64,000 nucleotides of DNA from Pedobacter frigiditerrae (GCF_004331645.1 NZ_SJSK01000003.1:434301-498300); one strand, 5' to 3'. Positions 11,759 to 22,248 are shown, counted from the first letter of the stretch. Program-made: numbers and translations. Notes: generated from the sequence alone by a model not told the origin.

Positions 11759-12001
11759 ATGCAAGCAACAACCTTCCCTATTTGCACAAGTTTATGTTAA
11801 CTAAACTGGATTGAAACGGCAGCTTAAGGCAAAGCCTTAACTACAGTGTAAAGCCAGACTTGCTTTAATAGAACCACAACCATTGCTTTTCAAATAAAAG
11901 CTTCATTAATTGTAAAAATTGGCGTACAAATAGCTAAATTCTCATCAAAATTTGCAATTTTTAAACATCTAATAAAACCAAACCTTAAAACTATATTAAC
12001 A
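11759..12001 (+). other. Intergenic region before the S9 peptidase
   Basis: No gene. It contains a degenerate copy of the dispersed repeat (about 11799-11860, AAACTGGATTGAAACGGC and AAGGCAAAGCCTT) and AT-rich leader sequence just before the ATG at 12002. Confidence 0.45.
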
Positions 12002-14893
12002 ATGCAGAAAAAATTAACCTTTTTCTTATTATTATTTGCAAGTGCTGCATTTGCACAAAAAAAACCATTAGATCATAACGTTTATGATAGTTGGGAGAAT
12101 ATAGGAACTAAACAAGTATCAAATGATGGACTTTGGGTAGCTTATGGCGTGAGTGTTCAAGAAGGAGACGCTAATTTATTCTTTCAAAACACACTAAATA
12201 CTCAGAAAATCAAAATAGCAAGGGGTGCCGCACCAGGTGGTGGTGGCTTCGGAGGTGGGTCATCATCTTCATTATTTAGTCCAGACTCAAAGTTTGCGGC
12301 ATTTTCTATTAAACCTTTATTCAAGGATACTAGATTAGCAAAAATCAAAAAGAAAAAACCAGATGAAATGACTAAGGATACTTTAGGAATTGCAAATTTG
12401 ACAATTTTGGCAATTACAAAAATACCTAGAGTAAAATCTTTTAAATTCCCTGAAAATGGCGCATCACTTTTAGCTTATAATTTAGAAAAAGCCCCAGATA
12501 CAAGTAAAAGACCGGCCAGACCGGGTGCTGGGGCAGCTGAGCCTAAAAATGATAATGAAGATTACTTATTTGCGGATGACGAACCTGCTAGTGCTGCTTC
12601 AAAGGAAGGAACGGATTTAATTATAAAAAACTTAGCAACAGGAATTGAACGTGTCTATAAATATGTAACTGATTATAGTTTTAGTAAAGATGGTAAACAG
12701 TTGGTTTTTGCTGCTTCTGGTTCTAAAAAAGATGCAGCTGCTAAACAAGGTGTTTTCTTATTAAACACTGAAACTGGTGTTTTAAAAACCTTGGTTAAAG
12801 GGAAAGGAAACTTTAAAAACTTTGTATTTGATGAAGAAAGCGAGCGTTTGGCTTTCTTGGGAGAAACTAGTCCAGAAAAACAAGAGATTAAAGATTACAA
12901 TTTATACTATAACTCTATTTCATTAGATACCGCTCAAATTTTGGTTGATAATGACATGACTGGTATGCCTGCAAAATTTGCCGTAAGTGGAGATGGAAGG
13001 GTAAATTTTAGCAAGGATGGAAATAAAATTTTCTTCGGTATTGCTCCAATTAAAAAAGCAAAAGATACAACTTTAGTAGATTTCGAAAATGCTAAATTAG
13101 ATATTTGGGGCTACAAGGATGATTACTTGCAACCTATGCAATTAAAAAATGCAGATAGAGAGTTAAAAAGAAGTTATTTAACAGCAATTGATATTTATAG
13201 CATAGACCCTAAAATTGTTCCTTTAACAGATGCTAAATTACCTGAAGCCAGTTTAGTTAATGAAGGTAACGCTGCATTTGTTTTAGCTTCTACAGATTAC
13301 GGAAATCGTATTCCTTCTCAGTGGACTGGCGGTTCTGTAAGAGATTACTATCTGGTTGATGTAAAAACGGGTGTTCGTAAAAAAATTATCGAAAGTTTAG
13401 ATGGAAATGCTTCGGCATCGCCAGATGGCAACTATGTGATTTACTATGACAAAGCAAAAATGTTATGGAAAACCTACCAAGTTGCTACAGGTAAAACAAC
13501 AGTTTTAAACGAAGGAATGACTGTTAAGTTTTATGATGAAGAAAATGATGTGCCTGATGAACCAAATAGCTATGGCATTGCAGGTTGGATGGAAGAAGAT
13601 AAAGCTGTTTTATTATATGATCGTTTTGATATTTGGCAATTTTCGCCAGATGGAAAAACTGCTCCTAAAAATATAACCGCTGGCTTTGGCAGGGCAAATA
13701 ACTTAACTTTTAGAGCAGAAAGATTAGACCCAGATTTTAGGTTCTTTACTAAAAAGGATGTATTATGGTTAGATGCAATAAACAATGTCACTAAACAAAA
13801 TGGTTTCTATCGCAAAGCGATTAATGATAGTAAAGCACCAGAATTGGTTATAATGGCTCCATTTAAATATTCTAATTTGGTTAAAGCTAAAAATGCTGAT
13901 GTTATTCTTTTTGATAAAGGAAGTTACACTGCATCGCCAGATGTTTATGTGTCTAAAGACAATTTAAAAACTGCTTTAAAATTAAGCAGCACAAACCCAC
14001 AACAAGCTAATTACAATTGGGGAACTGCAGAATTGGTAAAATGGACAACACCAAAAGGTTATAAATCTGAAGGTATTTTGTACAAACCTGAGAACTTTGA
14101 TCCAAGTAAAAAATACCCAATGATTGTTTATTTTTACGAGAAACTCTCTGATGGATTGTATAGCTATCAAGCTCCTGCTCCTACTCCATCTCGTTTAAAT
14201 ATTCCATTTTTTGTAAGTAATGGCTATTTGATTTTCGCACCAGATATTAGTTATGAAACTGGTCACCCAGGTAAGTCTGCAGAAGAATTTATTAATTCAG
14301 GTGTAGAAAGTTTAAAACAAAATGCTTGGGTAGATGGAACTAAAATTGGTATTCAAGGTCAGAGTTGGGGAGGTTACCAAGTTGCACACTTAATAACTGC
14401 AACCAATATGTATGCTGCTGCTTGGGCTGGTGCACCTGTAGTTAACATGACATCTGCTTATGGCGGTATTCGTTGGGAAAGTGGAATGAACCGACAATTC
14501 CAATATGAAAAAACCCAAAGTAGAATTGGAGCAACCTTATGGGAAAAACCAGAATTATACATCGAGAATTCTCCTTTATTTAATTTTCCAAAAGTTAAAA
14601 CTCCAGTGGTGATCATGAGTAATGATGCAGATGGAGCTGTGCCTTGGTATCAGGGAATTGAGATGTTTACAGGCTTAAAACGTTTAGGCAAACCAGTTTG
14701 GTTGTTAAACTACAATAACGAAGCACATAACTTAGTTCAGCGTCAAAATAGAAAGGATATTCAAATTAGAGAGCAGCAGTTTTTTGATTATTATTTAAAA
14801 GGCGCAAAAGCTCCAGTTTGGATGGTTAGTGGAGTTCCTGCAACTGAAAAAGGAAAAACTTGGGGATTTGAACTGACAGACGAAAAACCTTAA
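12002..14893 (+). CDS. S9 family (prolyl oligopeptidase-like) exported serine peptidase
   Basis: A 963-residue peptidase with signal peptide MQKKLTFFLLLFASAAFAQ. The first two thirds form a beta-propeller-like region with repeated SxDGK elements (SPDSKFAAF, SKDGKQLVF, SPDGNYVIY). The C-terminal alpha/beta hydrolase holds the triad Ser788 in GQSWGGYQ, Asp877 in NDADGAVPW and His909 in NEAHNL. The protein probably trims peptides in the periplasm. It is longer than typical DPP-IV homologues (about 720 residues) because of inserts in the propeller, including a Gly-rich GGGGFGGGSSSS loop near residue 80 and a Pro/Ala-rich insert near 165. The M14 carboxypeptidase gene follows after 26 nt. Confidence 0.95.
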   Translation: MQKKLTFFLLLFASAAFAQKKPLDHNVYDSWENIGTKQVSNDGLWVAYGVSVQEGDANLFFQNTLNTQKIKIARGAAPGGGGFGGGSSSSLFSPDSKFAAFSIKPLFKDTRLAKIKKKKPDEMTKDTLGIANLTILAITKIPRVKSFKFPENGASLLAYNLEKAPDTSKRPARPGAGAAEPKNDNEDYLFADDEPASAASKEGTDLIIKNLATGIERVYKYVTDYSFSKDGKQLVFAASGSKKDAAAKQGVFLLNTETGVLKTLVKGKGNFKNFVFDEESERLAFLGETSPEKQEIKDYNLYYNSISLDTAQILVDNDMTGMPAKFAVSGDGRVNFSKDGNKIFFGIAPIKKAKDTTLVDFENAKLDIWGYKDDYLQPMQLKNADRELKRSYLTAIDIYSIDPKIVPLTDAKLPEASLVNEGNAAFVLASTDYGNRIPSQWTGGSVRDYYLVDVKTGVRKKIIESLDGNASASPDGNYVIYYDKAKMLWKTYQVATGKTTVLNEGMTVKFYDEENDVPDEPNSYGIAGWMEEDKAVLLYDRFDIWQFSPDGKTAPKNITAGFGRANNLTFRAERLDPDFRFFTKKDVLWLDAINNVTKQNGFYRKAINDSKAPELVIMAPFKYSNLVKAKNADVILFDKGSYTASPDVYVSKDNLKTALKLSSTNPQQANYNWGTAELVKWTTPKGYKSEGILYKPENFDPSKKYPMIVYFYEKLSDGLYSYQAPAPTPSRLNIPFFVSNGYLIFAPDISYETGHPGKSAEEFINSGVESLKQNAWVDGTKIGIQGQSWGGYQVAHLITATNMYAAAWAGAPVVNMTSAYGGIRWESGMNRQFQYEKTQSRIGATLWEKPELYIENSPLFNFPKVKTPVVIMSNDADGAVPWYQGIEMFTGLKRLGKPVWLLNYNNEAHNLVQRQNRKDIQIREQQFFDYYLKGAKAPVWMVSGVPATEKGKTWGFELTDEKP

Positions 14894-14919
14894 TCAGTTA
14901 GCAGTTTTCAGTTAACAAT

Positions 14920-16074
14920 ATGATGATAAAATCTATAATTGATAATTACGAAATATTTAAAGAAAAGCGGTTGAAAGACCGCTTTTTTAAGCATAAGGAT
15001 ACTGCAGAACTATTAGCAAAACTTCCATCAACATTTGAAATTAAGGAGTTAGGGAAATCTGTAAATGGAAAAAACATCAATCTTATTAGTTGGGGAAAAG
15101 GCAAAACAAAAATTATGCTTTGGAGCCAAATGCATGGCGATGAAACAACAGGAACAATGGCCTTGTTCGACCTATTTAACTTTTTGCAGAGCGATGATAA
15201 GGTTGTAAAACTGTTAATGGAAAACTGCCAACTGTTTGTCATCCCTATGGTTAACCCAGATGGTGCAGAAGTTTTTACTAGAAGAAATATTCAGCAAATT
15301 GATATCAATAGAGATTACCTAAAAGAATCTACTCCAGAGGCTAAAATATTAAAACAATGCAGAGCTGATGTTAATCCTGATTTTGGTTTTAACCTGCACG
15401 ACCAAATAACCTTATGGAGTGTTACTAAAACTTTAAAACCTGCAACCTTATCTTTTCTTGCTCCTGCTATTGATGAAGAATTAAGCATCGATGAAACCAG
15501 AAAAAACGCAATGTTAGTTATTGCAGATATGTTTAGGGACTTGGATGAACATTTACCGCAACACATTGGCTTATTTGATGATGAATTTGAACCTCGGGCA
15601 TTTGGCGATAATTTCCAAAAAGCAGGAACATCAACTATCTTAATTGAAGCTGGTGGTTACCAAAAGGATTTCGAAAAGCAGGACATTAGAAAATACTACT
15701 TTACCTCTATCCTATCTGGATTAATTTCTATAGTTAATAAAACATACGAAGAACAAGATTTAAAAAGCTATTTCTCTATTCCAAAAAATAATAAACAGAT
15801 TTTTCATTTCCTTATCCACAATGTGATTTTAAATGGAATTGAAGTGAGTATTGGTATAAATTATGATGAATGTCCTGCTTTAGATGGTTTAAGTACAACT
15901 AAAACATATTCGATACAAGATATTGGAGATTTAAGCTTCTGCGATGCCTATCAAACCTATTCTGCGAAAGAATTAAAGCTCAAAGGAGAAATCATTTTAT
16001 ATCAAACTGCAAACTTTGAGTTAGTGGATAGCGATAAGACAATTTTATCTTTCCAAAATGGGAAATTGCTTTAA
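14920..16074 (+). CDS. M14 family zinc carboxypeptidase
   Basis: A 384-residue peptidase of the zinc carboxypeptidase family. Zinc ligands are visible as His72 and Glu75 in MHGDETTG and His160 in GFNLHDQ; Glu243 in LIEAGGY is the likely catalytic glutamate. The sequence DINRDYLKESTPEA near 128 is the usual substrate-carboxylate region. I see no signal peptide, so it probably works in the cytoplasm. It follows the S9 peptidase by 26 nt with a short CAGTTTTCAGTT repeat between them, so co-transcription is likely. The natural substrate is unknown; both precede a membrane protein gene on the same strand. Confidence 0.9.
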   Translation: MMIKSIIDNYEIFKEKRLKDRFFKHKDTAELLAKLPSTFEIKELGKSVNGKNINLISWGKGKTKIMLWSQMHGDETTGTMALFDLFNFLQSDDKVVKLLMENCQLFVIPMVNPDGAEVFTRRNIQQIDINRDYLKESTPEAKILKQCRADVNPDFGFNLHDQITLWSVTKTLKPATLSFLAPAIDEELSIDETRKNAMLVIADMFRDLDEHLPQHIGLFDDEFEPRAFGDNFQKAGTSTILIEAGGYQKDFEKQDIRKYYFTSILSGLISIVNKTYEEQDLKSYFSIPKNNKQIFHFLIHNVILNGIEVSIGINYDECPALDGLSTTKTYSIQDIGDLSFCDAYQTYSAKELKLKGEIILYQTANFELVDSDKTILSFQNGKLL

Positions 16075-16109
16075 AAAAATCCTAATTTCAACATCAAAAT
16101 AAAAAACGA

Positions 16110-17390
16110 ATGGCATTAAGTAGAATTTGGTCTGGTTTTATCATTGTGGCAATTGTAGTTGCTTGTATAAAATGTTTCTTTTTTGGTGAAACCGAAATTT
16201 TAAGCTGGATGGTTGTTGGCAAAGCTGATGACCCAACTAATTTAACTGGAGTAAATGGAATAATCGAAACCTGTTGGACAGCTGTAGAGCTTTGTTTAAA
16301 GTTGATAGGAATTTTAACATTTTTTATGGGCTTAATGAGCATTGCCGAAAGAGCTGGCGGCATTCGTTTATTATCTAGAATTGTCGGGCCATTCTTTTCT
16401 AAATTATTTCCAGAAATTCCGAAGGGACACCCATCAATGGGGCACATGATCATGAATTTTTCTGCTAATCTTTTAGGGTTAGACAATGCAGCAACACCAT
16501 TTGGGTTAAAAGCTATGGAAAGCTTACAAGAGCTTAATCCAAATAAGGATACTGCTAGCAACTCGCAAATTATGTTTTTATGTTTGCATGCAGCTGGTTT
16601 AAACCTTATTCCTGTTAGCGTAATTGCATTACGGGCATCAAAAAATGCAAGCGACCCAACTGATATTTTTATCCCTTGTTTAATCGTAACCTTTGTCGGA
16701 ACGATAACTGCAATGTTAATTGTGTCGTTTAAACAAAAAATTAATCTATTACAGCCAGTTATAATTGGTTGGATTTTGAGTCTTTCTATTCTAATAGCAG
16801 GTATTGTATTTTACATAACTTCTTTAAATGCTGATGGCATTAAATCATTTTCTGGACTATTGAGTAATGGATTAATTTTACTGGTTATTTTATTGATTGT
16901 TCTAGGTGGCATTTATAAGAAAATTGATGTTTTTGATGCTTTTATAGATGGCGCTAAAAATGGATTTGAAACAGCTGTTAAAATCATTCCGTACTTAGTA
17001 GGAATGTTGGTGGCTATAAGTATGTTAAGAACAAGTGGCACTTTCGATGTGGTGATTTTAGGCATTAAGAATTTCTTCGTGTTTTTAGGAGCAGATACCC
17101 GATTTGTTGAGGCCTTACCAACCGCCTTAATTAGGCCATTAAGTGGTGGTGCTGCAAGAGGAATGATGGTTGATACAATGACTGCTTATGGAGCAGATTC
17201 CTTTGCCAGTAAATTATCTGGTGTTTTTCAAGGAGCTGCAGATACTACATTTTATGTAATTGCAGTTTACTTTGGTTCTGTTTCCGTAAAAAATACCCGT
17301 TATGCCGTTGGTGCTATGTTATTGGCAGATTTAGTTGGTGTTTGTACGGCGATAGGATTAGCTTATTTGTTTTTTGGAAGTAGTTTGTAG
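16110..17390 (+). CDS. SpmA-SpmB-like nucleoside recognition (Gate) domain membrane protein
   Basis: A 426-residue polytopic membrane protein in which two Gate-type halves are fused. The first half (about 1-200) resembles SpmA, with NFSANLLGLDNAATPFGLKA, and the second (about 270-426) resembles SpmB, with KIIPYLVGMLVAISMLRTSG and ALIRPLSGGAARGMMVD. About 10 hydrophobic segments are evident. In spore formers SpmA and SpmB act in spore core dehydration; here there is no sporulation, so the role is unknown, perhaps solute transport. The start ATG at 16110 lies 35 nt after the M14 gene and the three genes may form one unit. Confidence 0.88.
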   Translation: MALSRIWSGFIIVAIVVACIKCFFFGETEILSWMVVGKADDPTNLTGVNGIIETCWTAVELCLKLIGILTFFMGLMSIAERAGGIRLLSRIVGPFFSKLFPEIPKGHPSMGHMIMNFSANLLGLDNAATPFGLKAMESLQELNPNKDTASNSQIMFLCLHAAGLNLIPVSVIALRASKNASDPTDIFIPCLIVTFVGTITAMLIVSFKQKINLLQPVIIGWILSLSILIAGIVFYITSLNADGIKSFSGLLSNGLILLVILLIVLGGIYKKIDVFDAFIDGAKNGFETAVKIIPYLVGMLVAISMLRTSGTFDVVILGIKNFFVFLGADTRFVEALPTALIRPLSGGAARGMMVDTMTAYGADSFASKLSGVFQGAADTTFYVIAVYFGSVSVKNTRYAVGAMLLADLVGVCTAIGLAYLFFGSSL

Positions 17391-17410
17391 TTCTTTAGCA
17401 CTGGTTTTGT

Positions 17411-17485
17411 TTAATAAACCCACACGAAGTGAAAAGTCCAAAATTGAGGCACGAACCGAGGGATTAAAACGAAGTTCGGGACTAA
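17411..17485 (+). repeat. Dispersed intergenic repeat, copy 2
   Basis: TTAATAAACCCACACGAAG, then a spacer containing ACGAACCGAGGGATTAAAAC and ending GTTCGGGACTAAC. It matches copies at 7866 and 57428 in order and spacing of its blocks. Confidence 0.7.
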
Positions 17486-17521
17486 CAATCAAATGAAATA
17501 CTGAAATTGCTTTTCAAATAG

Positions 17522-17555
17522 AACGTCCCGCTCTGTGTAGAACGGGACGTTTTAT
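17522..17555. terminator. Bidirectional terminator between convergent genes
   Basis: Stem AACGTCCCG (17522-17530) / CGGGACGTT (17543-17551) followed by T residues on the + strand. It lies between the SpmAB-like gene (+) and a SusD gene (-), 60-130 nt from each stop. Confidence 0.75.
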
Positions 17556-17614
17556 TGATATAATCCTTTATACTTCGAAAGGCTCAGTTTGACATTATTC
17601 AATTTGCCAACTGA

Positions 17615-19048
17615 TTACGGTTTATCCCACCATACTCTTGCATTTAAATCATCTGCGCCACCATAAGGAAAGCCAGAAACTGCAGCATTATAATTTGTTG
17701 TATTAATAGAGCGTTCTTGTGTTCCATAAGCTTCTCTTCTCGGTATTAACGCACCATTGTTTGCAGGAGGCGGAGCAAGAAACGTAGGAAAACCTGTTCT
17801 TCTCCATTCTGCCCAACCTTCGTAACCATGCAAAAATAGATGCACCCATCGTTGTGTGCCAATCTTCATTAATGCATTTACTGGGTCGTAAGCTACACTT
17901 GCTTGTCCTAAATAGGTTGATGCATTAGTTGTAGAGCCAGTCCATTGTCTAATAGACTCTGTTACCGCATTATTATAGTTGGCCAAAGCAGTGGCATCAC
18001 CACCTGTAATCCAACCTAATTTAGCTGCTTCTGCCATTGCAAAAAGAGATTGTGCATAGGTAACCAAAGCCACAGGCGAGTTCTGCAAGCGTAAATTGCT
18101 CCCCAACAAACTGTAATTAGCTATAGTTACTGTTGTAGAACCTGGTAAACCATAATCTAATCCTACATAAGTGGAGATAGCTGTATTAGTAGGTTTGTTA
18201 GCGTATACTGGTAAACGTGGGTCATTTAAGGGTTGCATATAATCTACCACAGGCTTACTAACGGCAAACCAATTTCTGCCTAATCTGGTAAATGAATTGT
18301 ACCAATAGTTTTCATTGTTTTGGTCTGCCAAATGGGGATAAGTTAAATTATCGGTATTTGCAGTCATCGTACCATTGGTTACCGCCTTGTTAAACTCGGC
18401 CGCTCCTTTTGTAGCATCAACCTTGCTTAATCTTAAAGCCATTAAAGCATGAATGGTGTTTCCTAACTTTTTCCATTTGGTAACATCACCACCATAAACA
18501 ATGTCATTTTTAATTGCTCCTGTTACAAATGCTGCATTTGCTTCATCCAATAGCGTAAATAAAGCATTATAAATTGCTTGTTGTTTATCGTATTTAGGCG
18601 AATAATTTACATCACCTTTTAAAGCTTCAGTATAAGGCAAATCTCCCCACCTATCTGTCATGTGCCAAAAATAATATGCTTTTAAAATTTTGGCAACCGC
18701 AATTTGATTAGGTACTGGACCTTCACTAGCATCTAAATTTGTATTGTTAATTACGTTTTCCAAATTCATTAATGGTCCTGTGTATAAACCATAAAAATTG
18801 AAGTTTACAGTAACATAACGACTATTATCTGAAAATGAAGTGTTGCTAAGATATTGTGGATAATGCACACCATAAGGCGATGAGCTAATTCCCGGTAATG
18901 ATAATTCTGCATTAGCTATTAATTGAGTTCCAGATGCCTTTGTTGGGCTATTAGGGTCTGTGTTTATCGAATCATCAAATTTAGTACAACTACCTAGCAT
19001 TACTAATGCTAAAGAACAGCTGAAAATTGATTTATATATTGTTTTCAT
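17615..19048 (-). CDS. SusD-like outer membrane lipoprotein (SusD_2 type)
   Basis: A 477-residue lipoprotein with lipobox MLGSC (Cys21) and the following TKFDDSINTDPNSPTKA segment typical of the SusD_2 branch of SusD-like proteins. TPR-like helices are suggested by AVAKILKAYYFWHMTDRWGDLPY near 120. The C-terminal part has MKIGTQRWVHLFLHGYEGWAEWRRTGFP, the usual signature of this branch, and ends VWWDKP. It lies 11 nt downstream of its SusC partner on the minus strand. No enzyme gene accompanies the pair, so the ligand cannot be guessed; SusD_2 proteins have been linked to both glycans and peptides. Confidence 0.93.
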   Translation of the reverse strand: MKTIYKSIFSCSLALVMLGSCTKFDDSINTDPNSPTKASGTQLIANAELSLPGISSSPYGVHYPQYLSNTSFSDNSRYVTVNFNFYGLYTGPLMNLENVINNTNLDASEGPVPNQIAVAKILKAYYFWHMTDRWGDLPYTEALKGDVNYSPKYDKQQAIYNALFTLLDEANAAFVTGAIKNDIVYGGDVTKWKKLGNTIHALMALRLSKVDATKGAAEFNKAVTNGTMTANTDNLTYPHLADQNNENYWYNSFTRLGRNWFAVSKPVVDYMQPLNDPRLPVYANKPTNTAISTYVGLDYGLPGSTTVTIANYSLLGSNLRLQNSPVALVTYAQSLFAMAEAAKLGWITGGDATALANYNNAVTESIRQWTGSTTNASTYLGQASVAYDPVNALMKIGTQRWVHLFLHGYEGWAEWRRTGFPTFLAPPPANNGALIPRREAYGTQERSINTTNYNAAVSGFPYGGADDLNARVWWDKP

Positions 19049-19059
19049 ATGCTTTAAGA

Positions 19060-22000
19060 TTAAAATGTTAGGTTTAAGTTAACTCCAAAAGATCGAACAG
19101 TTTGCAACTCTCCTTTTTCTATCCAACTGATAGACGAACTACCTGATGATAATTCTGATGGGTCTACTCCTTTTGGCGCTTTTTGCCATATCATAACTGG
19201 ATTACGAGCAATAAAGGCAAGTTTAGCAGTTTTAAAAGGTGTTTTGGCTAAAACTTTTCCATCAAAATTATAGCCCAAACTTACCTCGCGTAACTTTATA
19301 TATGAAGCGCTGTAAATCCATTCGTCATAAATGCGTGTACCTAGATTCGTTCTGTAATATGTTCTAGCATCTACATAAGCGGTAACTTCCTGACCAGTTG
19401 CTTGAGAAATACCATTTACTTTTACACCACCACCAGTTGCTATTGCATCACGAACGTTAAAACCTTTATCATTAATTGCTGCTGTTTCGGTTGCCTGACC
19501 AGACTTAGCAGACAACATTTTAGACCAACTCATGAATTGTCCGCCTTTTTGAAAATCAATCATTGCACCTAAATCAAACTTCCAAATTTTGAATGTATTT
19601 TGAAAACCACCTGTAAAATCTGGCAGTACACTTCCAAAATCTTTAGCGGTATCAAATAGAGGCATATTATCTGTACCTAATAAAACTTTTCCAGTACCTG
19701 GATCAATTTTATATCCAGGGCCTATTAAATTACCAAACGTTCTACCTACAGTAGAGTTTAAATAAATAGTTTGACTAGAATAAGTATTTAAATCATTTTG
19801 TAAAACATTGATACCTGGATATAATTCTACAATTTTGTTTTTGTTACGAGCAAAATTTAAAGTAGCATCCCAGCTAAATAATTTAGATTGTATTGGCCTA
19901 CCACTTAATGAAATTTCAATTCCTTTATTCTGAATTAAACCAGCATTAACAACAGTTTGATCAAATCCGCTAGCACCAGAAACTGATAAATCGATAATTT
20001 GATCTTTGTTTTCTTGATTATAATAAGTTAACTCCAATCCTAAACGATTTTTAAGGAATTTCAAATCAACCCCAACTTCAAATGAATTGGCAAATGAAGG
20101 TTTAATATTTGGATTTTTTAATTTATCGGGCACTAACAAAGTATTAATTGCTCCAGCAGTTGCAGGGTAATTAGAACCAGGACCATAAGTAAATGCAGTT
20201 TGGTATGGACTTAAATCAGAACCAGCGATAGCATAACTTGCCCTTAATTTACCAAATGATAAAGCTTTCCATTTAACTAATTCGCTAAACACAAAACTTC
20301 CAGAAACTGATGGGTACCAATAAGAATTATTGTTATCTGGCAAAGCCGATGAAATATCATTACGGATTGAAGCATCTAAAAAATACGTGTCTTTATATCC
20401 AAATGAACCCATTGCATAGATGCTTCGTACTTGTTTTCTTCTTAAAAAAGAAGTGCTTACTGGCCTATCTATAGACGCAGCTGCAGAATACCAGCCCGGA
20501 CTTGATAAACCACCTACCGTAGCTTGGTATTGTTGAGAATATTTAACAGTATATAAGTTAGCACCAATATTGAAATTTAAGGAAATATCATTTAATGTTT
20601 TAGCATACTGACCTAAAAATTCATAGTTGTTCTCTTCATTTTGGTATTTACCAATCTGATAGCTATCTACCAAACGACCACCTAAAGGCTCTTTATGCGT
20701 AATGTTTTGAGTAAACATATCAGAACGAACAAATCCGCTTAACTTTAATTCAGGCAATACTTGATAAGTTGCATTTACATCACCAAACAAACGATCACGA
20801 TTATCATTATTTAATACCTCATAAGCATCAAAAAATGGATTATTCCAATCACTAGGCCTATTTGTTGTAATAATGCCACTTGTAGTATTAGGATTTACAT
20901 TCCAGTTTAATATTGTACCATCTGCATATTTGTAATTACGCAAACGATCAATATCTATATTTCTTTGAAACCATTGTGTAGCTCCAGTAAAAGAGCCTTG
21001 ATAGCCTTGAGTTGGCCTCTGTCCGTTGTTATTAGCATAGTTTACATTGGCACCAACAGATAACTTATCTGTTATTTTTAATGATGAACTTAAGCCCAAG
21101 TTATTACGTTTTAACCAAGTATTAGGAATTACACCATTTACATAAGCATTATTATAGCTTATTCTATAATCAATATTTTCACTTCCACCTGTTACCGTGA
21201 TACCATTGTTAATATTATGACCTGTTTCATAAAAGTCTTTAACATTATCTGGATGAGGAACAAATGGAGTTAATTGACCAAATTCTGGATCTTGAGGATA
21301 AAAGCTATAGAACATTCTTACTGGAGTTCCATCCATTTTTGGCCCCCAACTTTCATCATTGCCATTCACATATTTCTGACCTCCTGTTAGGGTTAAAAAA
21401 GTTTGATTGTTACCAACTCCATAAATATTTTGAAGTTCTAAGAAATTTGCAGTTTTCTCAATAGAAAATGCTGAATTGAGGCTAATATTAACTTTTTTAG
21501 AACCTTTAGAACCTTTTTTGGTAGTGATTAGAATAACACCATATTGACCTCTGATACCATAAAGTGCAGAAGCCGCAGGCCCCTTTAAAACGCTAACACT
21601 TTCAATATCTTCTGGATTGATATCTTGAGAAATGTTACCGTAATCTACACCGTTTTCTGCACCAGCAAAATTACTCTGAGCAATTGGAGTTCCATCTACA
21701 ACCATTAAAGCTTGTCCGCTACCATTTACTGAGTTAACGCTTCTAATTTTGATTTTTTGAGTACCACCCATATTGGCACCTGATGAGCCCGTAACCTGAA
21801 CCCCTGCAATTTTTCCAGCTAATGAACCAATTACATTCTGTTCTTTTGTTAAAGTTAAATTTTCTCCTTTAACAGTTTGAGTTGCATAACCTACAGATTT
21901 TTCGCTACGCTTTATTCCTAAGGCTGTTACCACAACGCCTTCTAAGGTTTGTGAACTTGAAGAGAGAATTGCATTAATTACAGTTTTATCTCCGATCGTA

Positions 22001-22248
22001 ATTTCTTGGGTATCGAACCCTAAATATTGAAAAATTAAAGTTGTGCCACTTGCTGGTACATTAATGGTGTAAGAACCATCTGGTTGAGTTGTTGTTCCTG
22101 AACTTGTTCCCTTTACAAGTACACTTACACCAGGGATTCCACTGCCATCTGCAACATCTGTAACTTTACCCCTTAAAGTTTTTTGGGCATAGGTAACCGT
22201 AGCAAACAGTAGGAATCCAAATAGAATTAGTATAGATTTTCTGTTCAT
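19060..22248 (-). CDS. SusC/RagA family TonB-linked outer membrane transporter
   Basis: A 1062-residue TonB-dependent transporter. After the signal peptide (ending VTYAQ) comes a carboxypeptidase-regulatory-like domain (about 25-105, LRGKVTDVADGSGIPGVSVLVKG pattern), a TonB-box-like LEGVVVTALG, and the SusC plug with ALMVVDGTPI, INPEDIESVSVLKGPAASALYG and YGVILITTKKG. The rest is a 22-strand barrel ending in an aromatic residue (LNLTF). It is transcribed before the SusD_2 gene. The long N-terminal extension and the SusC plug signatures are unambiguous; the substrate is unknown. Confidence 0.96.
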   Translation of the reverse strand: MNRKSILILFGFLLFATVTYAQKTLRGKVTDVADGSGIPGVSVLVKGTSSGTTTQPDGSYTINVPASGTTLIFQYLGFDTQEITIGDKTVINAILSSSSQTLEGVVVTALGIKRSEKSVGYATQTVKGENLTLTKEQNVIGSLAGKIAGVQVTGSSGANMGGTQKIKIRSVNSVNGSGQALMVVDGTPIAQSNFAGAENGVDYGNISQDINPEDIESVSVLKGPAASALYGIRGQYGVILITTKKGSKGSKKVNISLNSAFSIEKTANFLELQNIYGVGNNQTFLTLTGGQKYVNGNDESWGPKMDGTPVRMFYSFYPQDPEFGQLTPFVPHPDNVKDFYETGHNINNGITVTGGSENIDYRISYNNAYVNGVIPNTWLKRNNLGLSSSLKITDKLSVGANVNYANNNGQRPTQGYQGSFTGATQWFQRNIDIDRLRNYKYADGTILNWNVNPNTTSGIITTNRPSDWNNPFFDAYEVLNNDNRDRLFGDVNATYQVLPELKLSGFVRSDMFTQNITHKEPLGGRLVDSYQIGKYQNEENNYEFLGQYAKTLNDISLNFNIGANLYTVKYSQQYQATVGGLSSPGWYSAAASIDRPVSTSFLRRKQVRSIYAMGSFGYKDTYFLDASIRNDISSALPDNNNSYWYPSVSGSFVFSELVKWKALSFGKLRASYAIAGSDLSPYQTAFTYGPGSNYPATAGAINTLLVPDKLKNPNIKPSFANSFEVGVDLKFLKNRLGLELTYYNQENKDQIIDLSVSGASGFDQTVVNAGLIQNKGIEISLSGRPIQSKLFSWDATLNFARNKNKIVELYPGINVLQNDLNTYSSQTIYLNSTVGRTFGNLIGPGYKIDPGTGKVLLGTDNMPLFDTAKDFGSVLPDFTGGFQNTFKIWKFDLGAMIDFQKGGQFMSWSKMLSAKSGQATETAAINDKGFNVRDAIATGGGVKVNGISQATGQEVTAYVDARTYYRTNLGTRIYDEWIYSASYIKLREVSLGYNFDGKVLAKTPFKTAKLAFIARNPVMIWQKAPKGVDPSELSSGSSSISWIEKGELQTVRSFGVNLNLTF

